In this document: piece after piece, positions 26,006-35,065 of the stretch
How positions within the stretch are numbered: position 1 is the first letter of the stretch
Layout: each line of letters begins with the position of its first letter
DNA from: Mucilaginibacter polytrichastri
Lineage (GTDB): Bacteria; Bacteroidota; Bacteroidia; Sphingobacteriales; Sphingobacteriaceae
Assembly: GCF_001911425.1 (NCBI RefSeq)
Contig: NZ_MPPL01000001.1
Location: 1,320,734-1,380,307 of the forward strand
Direction: 5' to 3'
Length of the DNA stretch: 59,574 bases
The notes under the pieces: generated by a model
Databases searched by the model: none
What the model was told of the DNA's origin: nothing
The model's input: only the letters and a program-made list of their open reading frames with translations
Made by a program: the position numbers and the translations under genes

Positions 26006-26542
26006 TTATGTTTTTGTGAAGAATGAGAACGAGGAATGTCCATATCTTCTTTGCTCTGTGAAAGCAGGATGATTGCTCAGGTTTTGCATCGATTGATGTT
26101 CTACAATCAATAAGCCATCCGGTACTAAAAGGTTACGGTCGAACACCATGGTGGCTATCTCAGGGATGCGGCTGATATCGTAAGGAGGATCGGCAAAAAT
26201 AATATCGTACTGGTCGGTTTCCTGCTCCAGGTATTTAAAAACATCTGCCTTAAGGGTTTTAATGTTATCCAGCTTATGTTGTTTGGCTGTATCGGTAACA
26301 TATTTTACGCAGTGAAAGCTACGGTCTACACATAAAACAAATTCGGCATAACGCGATGCAAATTCGAAGCCCACATTCCCGGTACCGGTAAACAGATCAA
26401 GCACTTTAATGCCTTCCAGCTCTACCTGGTTTTGCAGGATGTTAAAGAGCGCTTCTTTGGCCATGTCGGTAGTGGGGCGTACCGGCAGGTTATTCGGCGG
26501 ATTAAGTCGTAAACCTTTTAATTTACCACCAATTATGCGCAT
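26006..26542 (-). CDS. rsmD: 16S rRNA (guanine(966)-N(2))-methyltransferase
   Basis: 178 residues. N-terminal MRIIGGKLKG and PVRPTTDMAKEALFNIL are RsmD hallmarks; SAM-binding motif I is VLDLFTGTGNVGFE, and the catalytic N6/N2-methyltransferase motif reads FADPPYD. It methylates G966 of 16S rRNA. Its start overlaps the end of the DUF3822 gene by 10 bases, so the two are translationally coupled. Confidence 0.95.
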   Translation of the reverse strand: MRIIGGKLKGLRLNPPNNLPVRPTTDMAKEALFNILQNQVELEGIKVLDLFTGTGNVGFEFASRYAEFVLCVDRSFHCVKYVTDTAKQHKLDNIKTLKADVFKYLEQETDQYDIIFADPPYDISRIPEIATMVFDRNLLVPDGLLIVEHQSMQNLSNHPAFTEQRRYGHSSFSFFTKT

Positions 26543-27330
26543 AAAGTTAAGGCTGTAAGCGAAAGCAACTGTTGCGGAGCAATACCATCCGGTAGTTGCT
26601 GTAATTGCTCAATAGGGTTAATGTCAATATTAGTGAAAAACTCGCTGAGGCTGCTCAGGTCTATATCAGCATCGCCACTTATTACCAGGCGAATATTTGC
26701 CGGGTTTAATTCCAGCTCGTTAGTGGTTAGTGCAGTAAAGTAAGCCAGTTCGGTAGGGGTGGTATATTTAAAGCTGTTATAAAACCTTAATTTACTGTCT
26801 TTATAGTAAGCAAAATGAACCTCATATGCCTGTATATCAATATATAGATCAGTAGCTGTCGGTTTTGTAGTTGTAATAGCCTGTAGCCAGCCTTTGTAAG
26901 CAAATAAAATTTGATGATAAGGGTATCTGGCTATTAAAACGGGCAAAATAGTATCACCGTCTTTAAACACAATCTGGTTATCTGCATCAAGTACCTGGCT
27001 GTAAATCTTATCCTCAACCCCGGCATCTAAAAAACGTGCGAAGTTAGGCAACTGGTCTTCTTTGTATAGTTGCTTAGGTACAATGTTGAAAACCGTAGGC
27101 GTAATACCGATAACCACATTTTGGTAATCTGTAGGACTAAGGAAATTTACAAAATCGGCCGGAGCAACAAGTTCGCTGTGCGGATAGCCGTTTCCCCAGG
27201 CAAGCAATGTGTTTTGGTAAACCACGGCAAACGAGAAATCGGTATCCCTGATCTGGATTAACAGGGTATAATCTTTAGCCTTTTCGGCGCTAAAATCATC
27301 ACTAAAATACAGTTTAGAATGGCTGGTCAT
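26533..27330 (-). CDS. DUF3822-family protein
   Basis: 265 residues, cytoplasmic, no signal or membrane segment. The layout resembles an actin-like/ribonuclease-H-like fold split over two halves, and the sequence matches the DUF3822 family found next to rsmD across Bacteroidota. It overlaps rsmD by 10 bases and heads the rsmD-lipoprotein-coaD string. A TACATTTG box at 27346-27339 on the minus strand ends 8 bases before the start codon. Function unknown; conserved coupling with an rRNA methylase suggests a role around ribosome assembly, as inference only. Confidence 0.85.
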   Translation of the reverse strand: MTSHSKLYFSDDFSAEKAKDYTLLIQIRDTDFSFAVVYQNTLLAWGNGYPHSELVAPADFVNFLSPTDYQNVVIGITPTVFNIVPKQLYKEDQLPNFARFLDAGVEDKIYSQVLDADNQIVFKDGDTILPVLIARYPYHQILFAYKGWLQAITTTKPTATDLYIDIQAYEVHFAYYKDSKLRFYNSFKYTTPTELAYFTALTTNELELNPANIRLVISGDADIDLSSLSEFFTNIDINPIEQLQQLPDGIAPQQLLSLTALTLCA

Positions 27331-27364
27331 GCTGTGGGCAAATGTAGTATAAATTTACTTTAGT

Positions 27365-27488
27365 AAGTAGTTAGTAGTTTATGGTTCATAGATGATAGGT
27401 CATAGCCGCTCTTTCAAAGTGTGGTACCAGATTATTTATACTGTAAATGTTTTACTATAATCCATGAACTATCACCTATTAACTATTC
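27365..27488. repeat. Long imperfect palindrome between DUF3822 and the helicase gene
   Basis: AGTAGTTAGTAGTTTATGGT and following bases on the left pair loosely with CCATGAACTATCACCTATTA and neighbours on the right (tandem-like GTTAGT/GGTTCAT words and their complements). The same low-complexity style recurs at 33495, 40440 and 43676. It may be a non-coding mobile or structural repeat. Confidence 0.45.
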
Positions 27489-27490
27489 AT

Positions 27491-27498
27491 TATCTTTG
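27491..27498 (+). promoter_or_regulatory. -7 box for the RecD-like helicase gene
   Basis: Exact TAnnTTTG match (TATCTTTG), 51 bases before the start codon. No convincing -33 TTTG; the upstream sequence belongs to the palindromic repeat. Confidence 0.4.
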
Positions 27499-27549
27499 TG
27501 CTAATCCAATTAACAAATCGTCAAATCAACCAATCATCAAATTAAGTAA

Positions 27550-28971
27550 ATGTCTGCTGTTGATTATATTGTTAAAGCATTTCCACACCAGCCTACAGAG
27601 CAGCAGGCCGAACTATTTTTAAAGCTCGACAGCTTTTTACAAAGTAATACCGGTTACGATTGCTTTATTTTAAAAGGGTATGCAGGTACGGGTAAAACCA
27701 CCATTGTAAGCGCGTTGGTAAAGGCATTGAAATATTATAACCTTAAATCGGTTTTAATGGCACCTACGGGCAGGGCGGCCAAGGTAATTACCAGTTACTC
27801 CGACCGGAAGGCTTTTACTATTCACAAAAAGATCTATCGTAAAAAATCGGCCATGAATATTGACGAGGGCTTTGCGCCCGCGCCCAATATGGTCGAAGAT
27901 ACCCTGTTTATTGTGGATGAGGCCTCGATGATCTCGGACGAAATGGGGGGCGTAAGCCATAGTACCCTATTACATGACCTGGTTGAATTTGTTTATAATA
28001 ACCAAAACTGCAAACTGCTGTTGGTGGGTGATACCGCCCAGTTGCCCCCCGTAGGTTCTGAGTATAGCCCCGCGTTGGATGCTAAACTGATGAAGGATAA
28101 CTACGGACTGGAGATTTCCAGCTTTGAGTTAACCGATGTACTGAGGCAGCAGAAAAAGTCGGGGATCTTGTACAATGTAACTGGCATCCGCGATATTATT
28201 CGCCAGGGGCAGGAGATGTTTCCGCAGATCACTACTAAGGGCTTTAAAGACGTTTACCGTATGACGGGTGAACGCCTGGAAGAGGGCCTGGAGTACGCCT
28301 ATCGCAAATATGGAAAAGAGAATACGCTGATCATCTGCCGGTCGAATAAAAATGCAAACCTGTATAATCAGCAAATCCGTAACCGGATACTGTATCGGGA
28401 AGAAGAACTTACCGGGGGCGATCAGATTATGGTAGTGCGCAATAATTATTTCTGGCTGCAGGATAAGGAAGACGATAGTACCGGTTTTATTGCCAATGGC
28501 GATATGGCCGTAATTAAACGCGTGCGCCGCACCGAAGAAATGTATGGCTTCAGGTTTGCCGATGTACAGCTGCAATTTTTAGATTATACCGAAGAGCGCA
28601 CCATGGAATGCAAAGTTTTGTTGGATACGTTGACTGCCGAGTCGCCCGCGCTCTCGTCAACAGATCAGAAGCAGTTTTATACCGAGGTGATGAAGGACTA
28701 CGAACACATCCTGAACCGCCGCGCCAAGCAAAACGAATTGAAGCTGAATCCATATTATAACGCTCTTCAAATTAAATTCTCGTACGCGGTAACCTGCCAC
28801 AAAGCGCAGGGTGGCCAATGGGATGCCGTTTTTGTAGATCAGGGATATTTAACCGATGAAATGGTGAACACTGATTTTCTCCGCTGGCTGTACACCGCTT
28901 GTACCCGTGCCCGGCAGGAGTTGTTTTTGGTGAACTTTAGTGAGAAGTTTTATGCTGAAAAGAGTGAGTAG
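27550..28971 (+). CDS. RecD-like ATP-dependent DNA helicase (SF1, PIF1/RecD2 type)
   Basis: 473 residues, much shorter than RecD2 proteins of 700 or more because the N-terminal extension is missing. Walker A GYAGTGKTT (43-51), Walker B FIVDEASMI, motif III VGDTAQLPPVGS, and the UvrD-like C-terminal motifs (VTCHKAQGGQWDAVFVD, LYTACTRAR) are complete, so a functional 5'-3' helicase core is likely. It lies head to head with DUF3822 across a 219-base repeat-containing gap. Similar stand-alone RecD-like proteins occur in this same gene block in other Bacteroidota; their role in repair is not well defined. Confidence 0.92.
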   Translation: MSAVDYIVKAFPHQPTEQQAELFLKLDSFLQSNTGYDCFILKGYAGTGKTTIVSALVKALKYYNLKSVLMAPTGRAAKVITSYSDRKAFTIHKKIYRKKSAMNIDEGFAPAPNMVEDTLFIVDEASMISDEMGGVSHSTLLHDLVEFVYNNQNCKLLLVGDTAQLPPVGSEYSPALDAKLMKDNYGLEISSFELTDVLRQQKKSGILYNVTGIRDIIRQGQEMFPQITTKGFKDVYRMTGERLEEGLEYAYRKYGKENTLIICRSNKNANLYNQQIRNRILYREEELTGGDQIMVVRNNYFWLQDKEDDSTGFIANGDMAVIKRVRRTEEMYGFRFADVQLQFLDYTEERTMECKVLLDTLTAESPALSSTDQKQFYTEVMKDYEHILNRRAKQNELKLNPYYNALQIKFSYAVTCHKAQGGQWDAVFVDQGYLTDEMVNTDFLRWLYTACTRARQELFLVNFSEKFYAEKSE

Positions 28972-29008
28972 TTGATTGAGTGAGTGGTTGATTGAGTTGA
29001 AAACTCTC

Positions 29009-29116
29009 CACCCGTCATGCTGAACTTGTTTCAGCACCCCACAGGGCAGGTCTTAAACTTTCTACATCTCAGACTTAGCATGTGGGATCCCGAAACAAGT
29101 TCTGGATGACGCGGGT
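29009..29116. repeat. MITE-like palindromic repeat, family A, full copy
   Basis: Left arm CCACCCGTCATGCTGAACTT and following bases, right arm GTGGGATCCCGAAACAAGTT and following bases ending GACGCGGGT; the arms are inverted relative to each other around a variable centre with the word CTTAGCATG. The right edge abuts the stop codon of the kinase gene (29117). Related copies at 30535 and 33679. Confidence 0.75.
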
Positions 29117-30385
29117 CTACACCGCCTGCGGCAGCCTGATCTTAAACGACGACCCCTGCTTCTCCTCACTCTGCACTTCAATCTGCCCATGATGCTTTTC
29201 TACAATCTGGCGTACAATACTTAGGCCCAGGCCGGTTGATTGTTCACCGCGAATACCCTGGCGGCCGGCTTTTGAGAAACGCTCGAAAATATGTGGCAGC
29301 ATTTCTTTAGGGATACCCAGGCCATAATCTTTTACTTCTATATGAATACCGTCTTTATTTTGGGTTACATTAACCTCAACCTTGTCTGTTTCTTTCGAAA
29401 ACTTGATGGCATTGCTAATGAGGTTATCAATAACCCGCTGAAACTTTTCTACGTTAATAGCGGCAAATATCTCAGGCTGGTTGCTGGTTAAAATGATTTC
29501 GTTCTTTACATTCTCCCTAAATTTCCACATCTCAATCACATTTTTCAGCAATTGGTTCAACTCCAGTCGCTGGGTTTCAATGATGTTGCTGTTATCATTG
29601 CGGGCAACCTCCAGCAGGTCATTAATGATAGACATTGCCTTAACACACGATGCTTTGATCATATACACATTGTCGGCAGTATCCTCATCCATCTCATCCA
29701 GTTCCATAATTAGTGTGATGGATTCAATAGCGCCAATAGGGTTACGTAAATCATGAGCTACCATACCCAGTACTTCGTTTTTAAACGCGCTGGCTTTTTC
29801 TATCTCTGCATTTTTTTCCTTGATCTCATTCAGCTGCAAATAATGCATGGCCCTGAATGAGTAGGCATACCTCGACATAAAGAAAAAACCGGCCAGTAAA
29901 AATGCCGAGATCAGTTGATTGTACAGTATTTCAGTACCGTCAATATTGCAGTAAAATAAAGCGGCTGTAAAAATAATTTCGGTAATAATGGTAAGCATCA
30001 GCGTGTCTTCATACTCAAATAAAAACACCATGCTAACCATAAAAATGGCTACCAGGTAAAGTATAAGGCTGTTTCGTGGGTCGTGTGTGGAAATAATGCT
30101 CGATGCCAGGCCGCCGGTAATTAAGTATATCGTAAACAAAAGCACTAATAAAGAAACGCCTTTACTTGGCTTTTTTGTTCGCTTAAATAAATTAATCTGG
30201 TGATTGGCAATGAGAATAAAGAAAGGAGTAATGCCAATAAATATCCAGTTGGTAATATTAAACTCCGGGAAATTTTGTGCGTGGGTTAATCCTTCAGACA
30301 AAAAAGTGTAAAACAACCTTAAAATTACATTAAGCGCAAAAAATATAATTGCTGCAATATGCACAGCTTTCAAATTTTGCATCAT
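29117..30385 (-). CDS. Sensor histidine kinase with multi-pass membrane N-terminus
   Basis: 422 residues from ATG 30385. The frame stays open to a GTG at 30538 (473 residues), but that extension runs into a repeat element and is less hydrophobic; a TTG start in between cannot be excluded. About six transmembrane helices (to residue 180) are followed by a short coiled coil, HisKA with His211 in MVAHDLRNP, and an ATP-binding domain (N-box NLISNAIKFS, DYGLGIP, STGLGLSIV). No response regulator gene is adjacent, so it is an orphan. It is bracketed on both sides by copies of the same palindromic repeat (29009-29116 and 30535-30639). The signal sensed is unknown. Confidence 0.9.
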   Translation of the reverse strand: MMQNLKAVHIAAIIFFALNVILRLFYTFLSEGLTHAQNFPEFNITNWIFIGITPFFILIANHQINLFKRTKKPSKGVSLLVLLFTIYLITGGLASSIISTHDPRNSLILYLVAIFMVSMVFLFEYEDTLMLTIITEIIFTAALFYCNIDGTEILYNQLISAFLLAGFFFMSRYAYSFRAMHYLQLNEIKEKNAEIEKASAFKNEVLGMVAHDLRNPIGAIESITLIMELDEMDEDTADNVYMIKASCVKAMSIINDLLEVARNDNSNIIETQRLELNQLLKNVIEMWKFRENVKNEIILTSNQPEIFAAINVEKFQRVIDNLISNAIKFSKETDKVEVNVTQNKDGIHIEVKDYGLGIPKEMLPHIFERFSKAGRQGIRGEQSTGLGLSIVRQIVEKHHGQIEVQSEEKQGSSFKIRLPQAV

Positions 30386-30534
30386 GTAATACTTACGATA
30401 CCCGGTACGGTATTTTGCGGGTATGCTTCTGAAAAAATAAGTTTCCAAGGTATTGATCTGATTACTCAAAATTATCAAAATATTTCGGTAATCAGGGTAG
30501 TGAGTAGTTGATTGGGAGAATGGTTGTAATCTTT

Positions 30535-30639
30535 CCACCCGTCATGCCGAATTTTTTTCGGCAACCCACATGCTAAGTTTAATAGCTTGGTTTATACCTG
30601 TCCTGTGGGTTCCTGAAACAAGTTCAGGATAACGTGCGG
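30535..30639. repeat. MITE-like palindromic repeat, family A, full copy
   Basis: CCACCCGTCATGCCGAATTT on the left and GTTCCTGAAACAAGTTCAGG with flanks on the right, in inverted orientation around a centre containing ACATGCTAAGTTTAATAGC. It ends one base before the stop codon (complement of 30641-30643) of the 35-residue peptide gene. Confidence 0.75.
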
Positions 30640-30640
30640 A

Positions 30641-30748
30641 TTAATCAATCAGTGTCTTTGATTTCTCTCCACCAATCCCAAAGAAATATGCAATAATGCA
30701 AACAATTAATACGAGGAAAGCGATTATTGACAATGCGATTTTTTTCAT
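30641..30748 (-). CDS. Putative 35-residue membrane peptide
   Basis: ATG at 30748 opens a frame with a Lys-rich start (MKKIA), one hydrophobic helix (LSIIAFLVLIVCIIAYFFGI) and a polar tail (GGEKSKTLID). Composition and layout are those of a genuine small membrane protein rather than a chance frame. It is divergent from clpB (starts 149 bases apart) and its stop codon touches the palindromic repeat at 30535-30639. I recognise no family; a toxin-like or regulatory small membrane protein are options, without evidence for either. Confidence 0.5.
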   Translation of the reverse strand: MKKIALSIIAFLVLIVCIIAYFFGIGGEKSKTLID

Positions 30749-30897
30749 AGCTGATGTATTACATATAATATACGCCTCAATTGCTTTTATTGTTTGTAAC
30801 AAAAGCATAGGGGTAGACAAAATGTCGCTTTAAACTATTTCTGGCTGCCATTTTATCACTTTTGAATAACTGGCAGGTAAATTGAACCACTTGTAAT

Positions 30898-33489
30898 ATG
30901 AATTTTAACAACTATACTATAAAAGCACAGGAAGCCATCCAAAAGGCTTCAGAAATTGCAACTGCCAATCAGCAGCAGGCCATTGAAAATGCGCACCTGC
31001 TTAAGGGTTTGTTACTGGCTGATGAAAACGTTGTATCATACCTGTTAAAGAAATTAAATGTAAACGTTACCCGCCTTAACGATATTTTGGATAAGCAAAT
31101 TGCATCCTATCCAAAGGTGAGTGGCAGCGAAATATACTTGTCGTCAAATACCAATTCCGCACTGCAAAAAGCGCAGAGCTACCTTAAAGAATTTAAGGAC
31201 GAGTTTATATCTGTAGAGCACTTATTGCTTGGTATCCTGTCTGTAAATGACCCGGCCGGTAATGCACTTAAAGATGCTGGCGTTAATGAAAAAGACCTTA
31301 AAAAAGCAATTATAGCACTGCGCGGCGATAATAAAGTGACCGATCAAAATGCCGAAGCCACTTATAACGCTTTGAACAAATATGCCCGTAATCTGAATGA
31401 CTATGCCGAATCGGGTAAGTTAGACCCGGTTATTGGCCGTGACGAAGAGATTCGTCGTGTGATCCAGATCTTATCGCGCCGTACCAAAAATAACCCGGTG
31501 CTGGTTGGCGAACCAGGCGTTGGTAAAACAGCCATTGCAGAAGGTATCGCTTTCAGGATCATTAAAGGCGATGTGCCCGAGAACCTGAAAACCAAAACAG
31601 TTTATTCGCTGGATATGGGGGCGCTGGTTGCAGGTGCCAAATACAAAGGTGAATTTGAAGAACGCCTTAAAGCGGTTATTAAAGAAGTTACCCAAAGCGA
31701 TAGCGAGATCATTTTGTTTATTGATGAGATCCATACGCTGGTAGGTGCAGGTGGTGGCGAAGGTGCCATGGATGCCGCAAACATCCTGAAACCAGCCCTG
31801 GCCCGTGGCGAATTAAGGGCCATTGGTGCAACCACGCTTAACGAGTACCAAAAATATATAGAAAAAGATAAAGCGCTTGAACGTCGTTTTCAACGCGTAC
31901 AGGTTGACGAGCCGGATGCAGCCGATGCCATTTCGATCCTTCGTGGATTGAAGGAACGTTACGAAACCCACCACAAGGTGAGGATTCTGGACGAGGCTAT
32001 TATTGCTTCGGTAGAAATGTCGCAGCGTTATATTGCCGATCGGTTTTTACCGGATAAGGCCATCGATTTAATGGACGAGGCTGCTTCTAAATTACGTTTA
32101 GAGATGGACTCGGTACCAGAAGCTGTTGATGAGTTAGAGCGTCGCATTATGCAGCTGGAAATTGAGCGCGAAGCCATAAAACGCGAAAACGGTGACCGTA
32201 AGGTTAAAGAGTTGAGCGAAGAGATTGCCAATCTATCTGCCGACCGCGACCAATTACGCGCCAAATGGCAAAGTGAAAAAGATTTGGTTGATGGTATTAA
32301 CTCCAAAATAGAGCAAATAGAAAACTATAAGCTCGAAGCAGAACAAGCCGAACGTGCCGGTGATTATGGCAAGGTGGCAGAAATTCGCTACGGCCGTATC
32401 CGTGAAGCGCAGGAGGAAGTTGATAAGCTGAAAGCTGCACTGCTGGAAAACCAGTCTACCAGCCGGATGCTGAAAGAAGAAGTTACCGCCGATGATATTG
32501 CCGGTGTGGTTGCCCGCTGGACAGGCATCCCCGTAAGTAAAATGGTGCAGAGCGAACGCGAAAAGTTATTGAGCCTGGAAGACGAACTGCACAAACGCGT
32601 AGCAGGGCAGGAGGAAGCTATTGAAGCCATCAGCGATGCTATACGCCGCAGCCGTGCAGGTTTGCAGGACAAACGCAAGCCAATCGGGTCGTTCATTTTC
32701 TTAGGTACTACCGGTGTTGGTAAAACCGAGCTGGCTAAGGCTTTGGCCGAGTACCTGTTTAACGACGAGCAGTCGATGATTCGGATTGATATGTCTGAAT
32801 ACCAGGAACGACATGCCGTGGCGCGACTAATCGGAGCGCCTCCGGGCTATGTTGGATATGATGAAGGCGGACAATTAACCGAAGCCGTTCGTCGTAAACC
32901 ATACAGTGTGATTTTGCTAGATGAGATAGAAAAAGCACACCCGGACGTATTTAACATTCTGTTGCAGGTATTGGATGATGGCCGTTTAACCGATAATAAA
33001 GGCCGCGTGGTAAACTTTAAAAATACCATCGTGATCATGACGTCTAACATCGGGTCGAACATTATCCAGGAGAACTTTGAAACCTATAATGAGAACGATA
33101 AGGACGAGATCATAGCACGCACTAAAACCCAGTTATTTGATCTGTTGAAACGTACCATCCGCCCCGAGTTTTTAAACCGGATAGATGAGATCATTATGTT
33201 TACCCCGCTTGGCCGCGGTGAGATTGGTGCCATTGTAAAACTGCAGTTTAAACAACTACAGGATACGTTACAAGAAATGGGCATTACCATGGAAGCCAGC
33301 GACGAAGCCCTGGACTGGCTTGCCCAGTTGGGTTACGACCCGCAATATGGTGCCCGCCCGTTAAAACGTGTGATTCAGAAAAAGATCCTGAATGAGTTGT
33401 CTAAACAGATACTGGCAGGTACGATAAACAGGGATAGCAAAATAAAACTGGATATGTTCGACAATCAGTTTGTGTTCCTGAACGAATAA
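30898..33489 (+). CDS. clpB: ATP-dependent chaperone ClpB
   Basis: 863 residues, normal ClpB length. Hexameric AAA+ disaggregase that works with DnaK. N-domain double repeat (1-145), NBD1 with Walker [10 protein letters not shown] and Walker [10 protein letters not shown], a coiled-coil middle domain (about 400-520, rich in E/R/L heptads) that distinguishes ClpB from ClpA/C, NBD2 with Walker [10 protein letters not shown] and the GYVGYDEGG pore loop, and the C-terminal ARPLKRVIQ sensor-2 helix. The upstream gap contains a GACAAAATGTC palindrome near 30816-30826 but no clear TAnnTTTG box. Confidence 0.97.
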   Translation: MNFNNYTIKAQEAIQKASEIATANQQQAIENAHLLKGLLLADENVVSYLLKKLNVNVTRLNDILDKQIASYPKVSGSEIYLSSNTNSALQKAQSYLKEFKDEFISVEHLLLGILSVNDPAGNALKDAGVNEKDLKKAIIALRGDNKVTDQNAEATYNALNKYARNLNDYAESGKLDPVIGRDEEIRRVIQILSRRTKNNPVLVGEPGVGKTAIAEGIAFRIIKGDVPENLKTKTVYSLDMGALVAGAKYKGEFEERLKAVIKEVTQSDSEIILFIDEIHTLVGAGGGEGAMDAANILKPALARGELRAIGATTLNEYQKYIEKDKALERRFQRVQVDEPDAADAISILRGLKERYETHHKVRILDEAIIASVEMSQRYIADRFLPDKAIDLMDEAASKLRLEMDSVPEAVDELERRIMQLEIEREAIKRENGDRKVKELSEEIANLSADRDQLRAKWQSEKDLVDGINSKIEQIENYKLEAEQAERAGDYGKVAEIRYGRIREAQEEVDKLKAALLENQSTSRMLKEEVTADDIAGVVARWTGIPVSKMVQSEREKLLSLEDELHKRVAGQEEAIEAISDAIRRSRAGLQDKRKPIGSFIFLGTTGVGKTELAKALAEYLFNDEQSMIRIDMSEYQERHAVARLIGAPPGYVGYDEGGQLTEAVRRKPYSVILLDEIEKAHPDVFNILLQVLDDGRLTDNKGRVVNFKNTIVIMTSNIGSNIIQENFETYNENDKDEIIARTKTQLFDLLKRTIRPEFLNRIDEIIMFTPLGRGEIGAIVKLQFKQLQDTLQEMGITMEASDEALDWLAQLGYDPQYGARPLKRVIQKKILNELSKQILAGTINRDSKIKLDMFDNQFVFLNE

Positions 33490-33494
33490 TATAG

Positions 33495-33616
33495 GTTCAT
33501 TAGTTCACTCTCCGTTAGCTTATTGGCTGGCAGTAATGTGTGGTTGATTTGTGATTTGATTGATTAGTGATGAAGGAGCCGGTTAATAGCTAACGGAATA
33601 AGTGAATTAATGAATA
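33495..33616. repeat. Long imperfect palindrome downstream of clpB
   Basis: TTCATTAGTTCACTCTCCGT and the next bases (GTTAGCTTATT) pair with AATAGCTAACGGAATAAGTG and TGAATTAATGAA about 60 bases later. The 300-base gap 33490-33789 holds this repeat, a terminator and a family A repeat, and no gene. Confidence 0.55.
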
Positions 33617-33652
33617 AAAAGCATCTGCTGAAAAGTGGGTGCTTTTTGTTTT
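33616..33652 (+). terminator. Probable terminator of clpB
   Basis: Arms AAAAAGCA (33616-33623) and TGCTTTTT (33640-33647) with a 16-base loop, then further T. It is 127 bases past the stop, beyond the palindromic repeat. Confidence 0.6.
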
Positions 33653-33678
33653 GCAGTAAATGCTGAGATTTATATCAT

Positions 33679-33777
33679 CCGTCATGCCGAACTTGTTTCG
33701 ACAACTCACTTGCTAAGCGAACTATGCAAAGTATATACCTGTCCTGTGGGGTGCTGAAACAAGTTCAGCATGGCGTT
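33679..33777. repeat. MITE-like palindromic repeat, family A, full copy
   Basis: CCGTCATGCCGAACTTGTTT and following bases on the left, GGGGTGCTGAAACAAGTTCA with flanks on the right, inverted around CTTGCTAAGCGAACTATGC. It sits between clpB and the convergent DUF218 gene. Confidence 0.75.
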
Positions 33778-33789
33778 CAGGGATAATAA

Positions 33790-34539
33790 CTAAAACTTCC
33801 TCAGCCAGGCCACCACATATCCAATCAACTCCTTATTATAGGCGCCCCAGTTATTAAAAGTTTCGGTACTTGGCCAAAATGAGTAAACAGTAAATTTGCC
33901 GAAACCTGCTATATAGTTACAAGTGTAGGGTACAGTTTCCAAGCCTGCTTTCTTGAAAATAAGTTGCGAACGCCGCATATGGAAAGCCGATGTGACCAGC
34001 AGATATGGAGGTGCTAAATGCCGGGCCAGTAAAAGCTTTTTAGTAAATACGGCATTCTCAATCGTATTGCGCGATTTGTTTTCTATCAGTACGCTGCTGT
34101 CAGGCAGGTTAAATTGTTTTAGTTGGGTTTGCACCCAATCGCCTTCAGAAAAGCCGTCGGGGTCTAATGCGCCATTACCGCTGGTTATTAATATGTGCGA
34201 TGCCTGCCCGGTGGCATGTAACTTCAAACCCTGTATAAATCGGTCTGATGCGCCGTTAAACATCCCTGTACTATCTGCTTTTTCTGATGAGAATCCGCCC
34301 AAAACAATAACACAACTATAGGTTGCCTCCTTGTTTAATTTGGCAGGTGGGTAATCCCACAGTTGGGCGTATTTATCCAACAAAAATGGCATCGAGAAAA
34401 TGTAGAATACTACCAAACCAAATATCAGTAGCCGCTGCTTTCTGTGTTGGTTTTTAGAAAATATTGCAAAAATAAAAATGACAAATAACCAGGTGATCGG
34501 AAAAAGCAGGAATAAGAGTACTTTGGATAAGATGAACAT
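33790..34539 (-). CDS. YdcF/SanA-family (DUF218) membrane protein
   Basis: 249 residues. Two N-terminal transmembrane helices (about 3-25 and 34-55) followed by a Rossmann-like DUF218 domain: VIVLGG, ILITSGNGA, ENKSRNTIENA and LLVTSAFHMRRS are its typical motifs. Family members affect envelope barrier function (SanA, ElyC) in proteobacteria; the enzymatic activity remains unproven. It lies 7 bases after a small secreted-protein gene in the same direction, so they form a two-gene unit. Confidence 0.9.
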   Translation of the reverse strand: MFILSKVLLFLLFPITWLFVIFIFAIFSKNQHRKQRLLIFGLVVFYIFSMPFLLDKYAQLWDYPPAKLNKEATYSCVIVLGGFSSEKADSTGMFNGASDRFIQGLKLHATGQASHILITSGNGALDPDGFSEGDWVQTQLKQFNLPDSSVLIENKSRNTIENAVFTKKLLLARHLAPPYLLVTSAFHMRRSQLIFKKAGLETVPYTCNYIAGFGKFTVYSFWPSTETFNNWGAYNKELIGYVVAWLRKF

Positions 34540-34546
34540 ACTTCAA

Positions 34547-34936
34547 TTACGGCGTTGGCTTTTCATTGGTTGCCATAGCATTGCCTATACGTTTTATGCG
34601 CATGGTGTAATGCATTTTATCAGTATCGCCAAGTTTTAATACAGGCATATGGTCGGTATTCTGGAATTTAACCACCGGCATATTGCTTTTAAAAGTATCT
34701 GTAGTTAAAAACTGCAACTGGTTGTTTGGCAATAATTGTAGCGGGGTTAGCTGTGTATATGGATTAATTTTAGGTTGCATGAAGTTGAACGAAGTATCAG
34801 CCTTAAACTGCTTCAACTTGTTCGATAAATTTATCGATGTATCTAAAGAAGCTAACCCGTAGCTGTTGAAACTTTGCGCTTTGGCAAAACTACCCAGGGC
34901 AATTAGGAATGCTGCTGTAATAAGTGATCTCTTCAT
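34547..34936 (-). CDS. Small secreted protein of unknown function
   Basis: 129 residues with a clear signal peptide (ending FAKAQ). The mature part is polar with Pro/Thr/Leu-rich stretches (LTPLQLLPNN) and a basic C-terminus (MRIKRIGNA). I recognise no family and see no Cys or catalytic motif. It precedes the DUF218 gene by 7 bases, which suggests a shared envelope-related role. A TAAATTTG box lies 19 bases upstream. Confidence 0.7.
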   Translation of the reverse strand: MKRSLITAAFLIALGSFAKAQSFNSYGLASLDTSINLSNKLKQFKADTSFNFMQPKINPYTQLTPLQLLPNNQLQFLTTDTFKSNMPVVKFQNTDHMPVLKLGDTDKMHYTMRIKRIGNAMATNEKPTP

Positions 34937-34955
34937 GGCTTATTAATGTGACAAT

Positions 34956-34963
34956 CAAATTTA
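34956..34963 (-). promoter_or_regulatory. -7 box for the small secreted protein operon
   Basis: TAAATTTG on the minus strand (34963-34956), an exact TAnnTTTG match, with a TTTG at 34989-34986 as possible -33 element; the spacer of 22 is slightly longer than the usual 19-20. Confidence 0.45.
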
Positions 34964-35065
34964 ATAATTTAATTTGTTAAAGAATCAAATCAACAAATTA
35001 GCCTTTTAGTGGTTTATATATTAAGCGCATGCAACTAAACTGTATGCCCACTTAACATCACCACC

